Positions 6,289 to 7,137 of a stretch of DNA of 7,137 bases are shown here, one piece after another. Below the pieces are notes generated by a model. It worked only from the letters and a program-made list of their open reading frames with translations, was not told the origin of the DNA and did no database searches. The position numbers and the translations under genes are program-made. Every line of letters begins with the position of its first letter. Position 1 is the first letter of the stretch. The DNA is from Rhodocyclaceae bacterium (GTDB lineage Bacteria; Pseudomonadota; Gammaproteobacteria; Burkholderiales; Rhodocyclaceae): contig JADFDL010000085.1 in assembly GCA_018262875.1 (NCBI GenBank), forward strand, positions 1 through 7,137. Reading direction: 5' to 3'.

Positions 6289-7137
6289 ATGGCTGACAAA
6301 AGAGAAGTGGTGGTTCTGAGCGCCGTGCGCAGCGCGGTGGGCACTTTCAACGGCGCGCTCGCCGGCATGGAGCCGGCCGAGCTCGGCGGCGTGGTGTTCA
6401 AGGAGGCGATTGCCCGTTCCGGTGTCGATCCGAAGCAGATCAGCTTTGCCACGGTCGGCAACTGCATTCCGACCGAATCGCGCTATGCCTATGTGGCGCG
6501 GGTGTCGACCATCCAGGCCGGCATGTCGATGGATTCGGTGGCCTTCGCGGTGAACCGCCTGTGCGGCTCTTCGCAGCAGGCCATTGTCAGTTCGGCGCAG
6601 GCGATCCTGCTCGGCGACGCCGATTTTGCGCTCGGCGGCGGCGTCGAGGTGATGTCGCGCGGCGCCTACCTGATGCCGACGCTGCGCTCGGGCGCCCGCA
6701 TGGGCGACACGCAGGCGATCGATGCCATGGTGGCCGTGCTGACCGATCCGTTCGGCGTCGGCCACATGGGCATCACCGCCGAGAACCTGGCGGTTAAGCA
6801 CGGCATCTCGCGCGAGGCGCAGGATGCCTTTTCGGTCGAATCGCAGTCGCGCGCGGCGAAAGCCATCGCCGAGGGCCGCTTCAAGTCGCAGATCGCGCCG
6901 ATCACCCTGAAGACCCGCAAGGGCGACGTGGTGTTCGATACCGACGAACATCCGCGCGCGGGCACGACGATGGAATCGCTGGCGAAGATGAAGCCGGCCT
7001 TCAAGAAGGACGGCACGGTGACGGCCGGCAACGCCTCGGGCGTGAACGACGGCGCCTGCGCCCTGTTGCTCGCCTCGGAAGCCGCGGCAAAGCGCCATGG
7101 CCTGACGCCGCGCGCGCGCATCCTCGGCATGGCCACG
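6289..7137 (+). CDS. Acetyl-CoA acyltransferase (thiolase), BktB-like, 3' end cut off
   Basis: The 283 codons present cover about 70% of a typical 390-400-residue thiolase; the window ends in frame. Thiolases condense two acyl-CoA molecules or split 3-ketoacyl-CoA, acting in beta-oxidation, aromatic-acid degradation or polyhydroxyalkanoate precursor supply. The acyl-accepting cysteine is Cys92 in NRLCGSSQQAI. Also present are GGGVEVMSR (116-124), DPFGVGHMGITAENLA (153-168) and the conserved GTVTAGNASGVNDGA (242-256). The catalytic His and second Cys near the C-terminus fall outside. The order of blocks, including KGDVVFDTDEH (211-221), closely follows Cupriavidus BktB as I recall it. The usual CGSG is CGSS here. 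It has its own strong ribosome binding site and may be cotranscribed with the upstream membrane protein gene, though there is no obvious functional link. Substrate chain length cannot be decided from sequence. Confidence 0.94.
   Translation, partial: MADKREVVVLSAVRSAVGTFNGALAGMEPAELGGVVFKEAIARSGVDPKQISFATVGNCIPTESRYAYVARVSTIQAGMSMDSVAFAVNRLCGSSQQAIVSSAQAILLGDADFALGGGVEVMSRGAYLMPTLRSGARMGDTQAIDAMVAVLTDPFGVGHMGITAENLAVKHGISREAQDAFSVESQSRAAKAIAEGRFKSQIAPITLKTRKGDVVFDTDEHPRAGTTMESLAKMKPAFKKDGTVTAGNASGVNDGACALLLASEAAAKRHGLTPRARILGMAT

Noticed and set aside
5458..7098. 546-codon open frame on the minus strand opposite the membrane protein and thiolase genes
   Set aside because: It spans two clear genes and their junction, is rich in His, Arg, Gly and Ala and has no recognisable motif. 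It is a mirror of the codon bias of the real genes.

Overview
This 7.1 kb stretch looks like an ordinary chromosomal region of a GC-rich betaproteobacterium. The protein sequences and gene neighbourhood (argF-argG, a DUF2788-like small membrane protein, ppnP, yajQ, a CoA-type Nudix hydrolase beside an AmpE/CobD-family membrane protein, and a BktB-like thiolase) suggest Rhodocyclales or a near relative. That placement is inference from remembered family sequences, not a search. Genes are densely packed, and no RNA gene, CRISPR array or intact insertion sequence is visible.

Left block (about 1-3232, + strand): argF, missing only its first few codons at the window edge, is followed by argG. These are the two steps that carry ornithine to argininosuccinate in arginine synthesis. 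After a 3-base gap comes a 73-residue protein with two membrane segments, then after 1 base ppnP (cupin-fold nucleoside phosphorylase), then after 33 bases yajQ (nucleotide-binding protein). The spacing suggests one transcript in which housekeeping genes follow the arginine genes.

Middle block (3233-5217): one minus-strand class I glutamine amidotransferase converges on yajQ with no base between the two stop codons. Its start codon overlaps the start of a divergent secreted retropepsin-like protease. The protease is followed closely by a CoA-pyrophosphatase-type Nudix hydrolase.

Right block (5215-7137, + strand): a perfect 24-bp inverted repeat with a 5-base spacer covers the Nudix stop codon. 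Its outer ends are TA on both sides, and removing the element plus one TA would still leave an in-frame TAA. It therefore looks like a 49-bp palindromic mobile remnant inserted at a TA target. A likely extended -10 promoter follows, then an AmpE/CobD-family membrane protein and a 3'-truncated BktB-like thiolase. I see no multi-gene novel system. The palindromic element and the fully overlapping gene ends around the amidotransferase are the points most worth checking.
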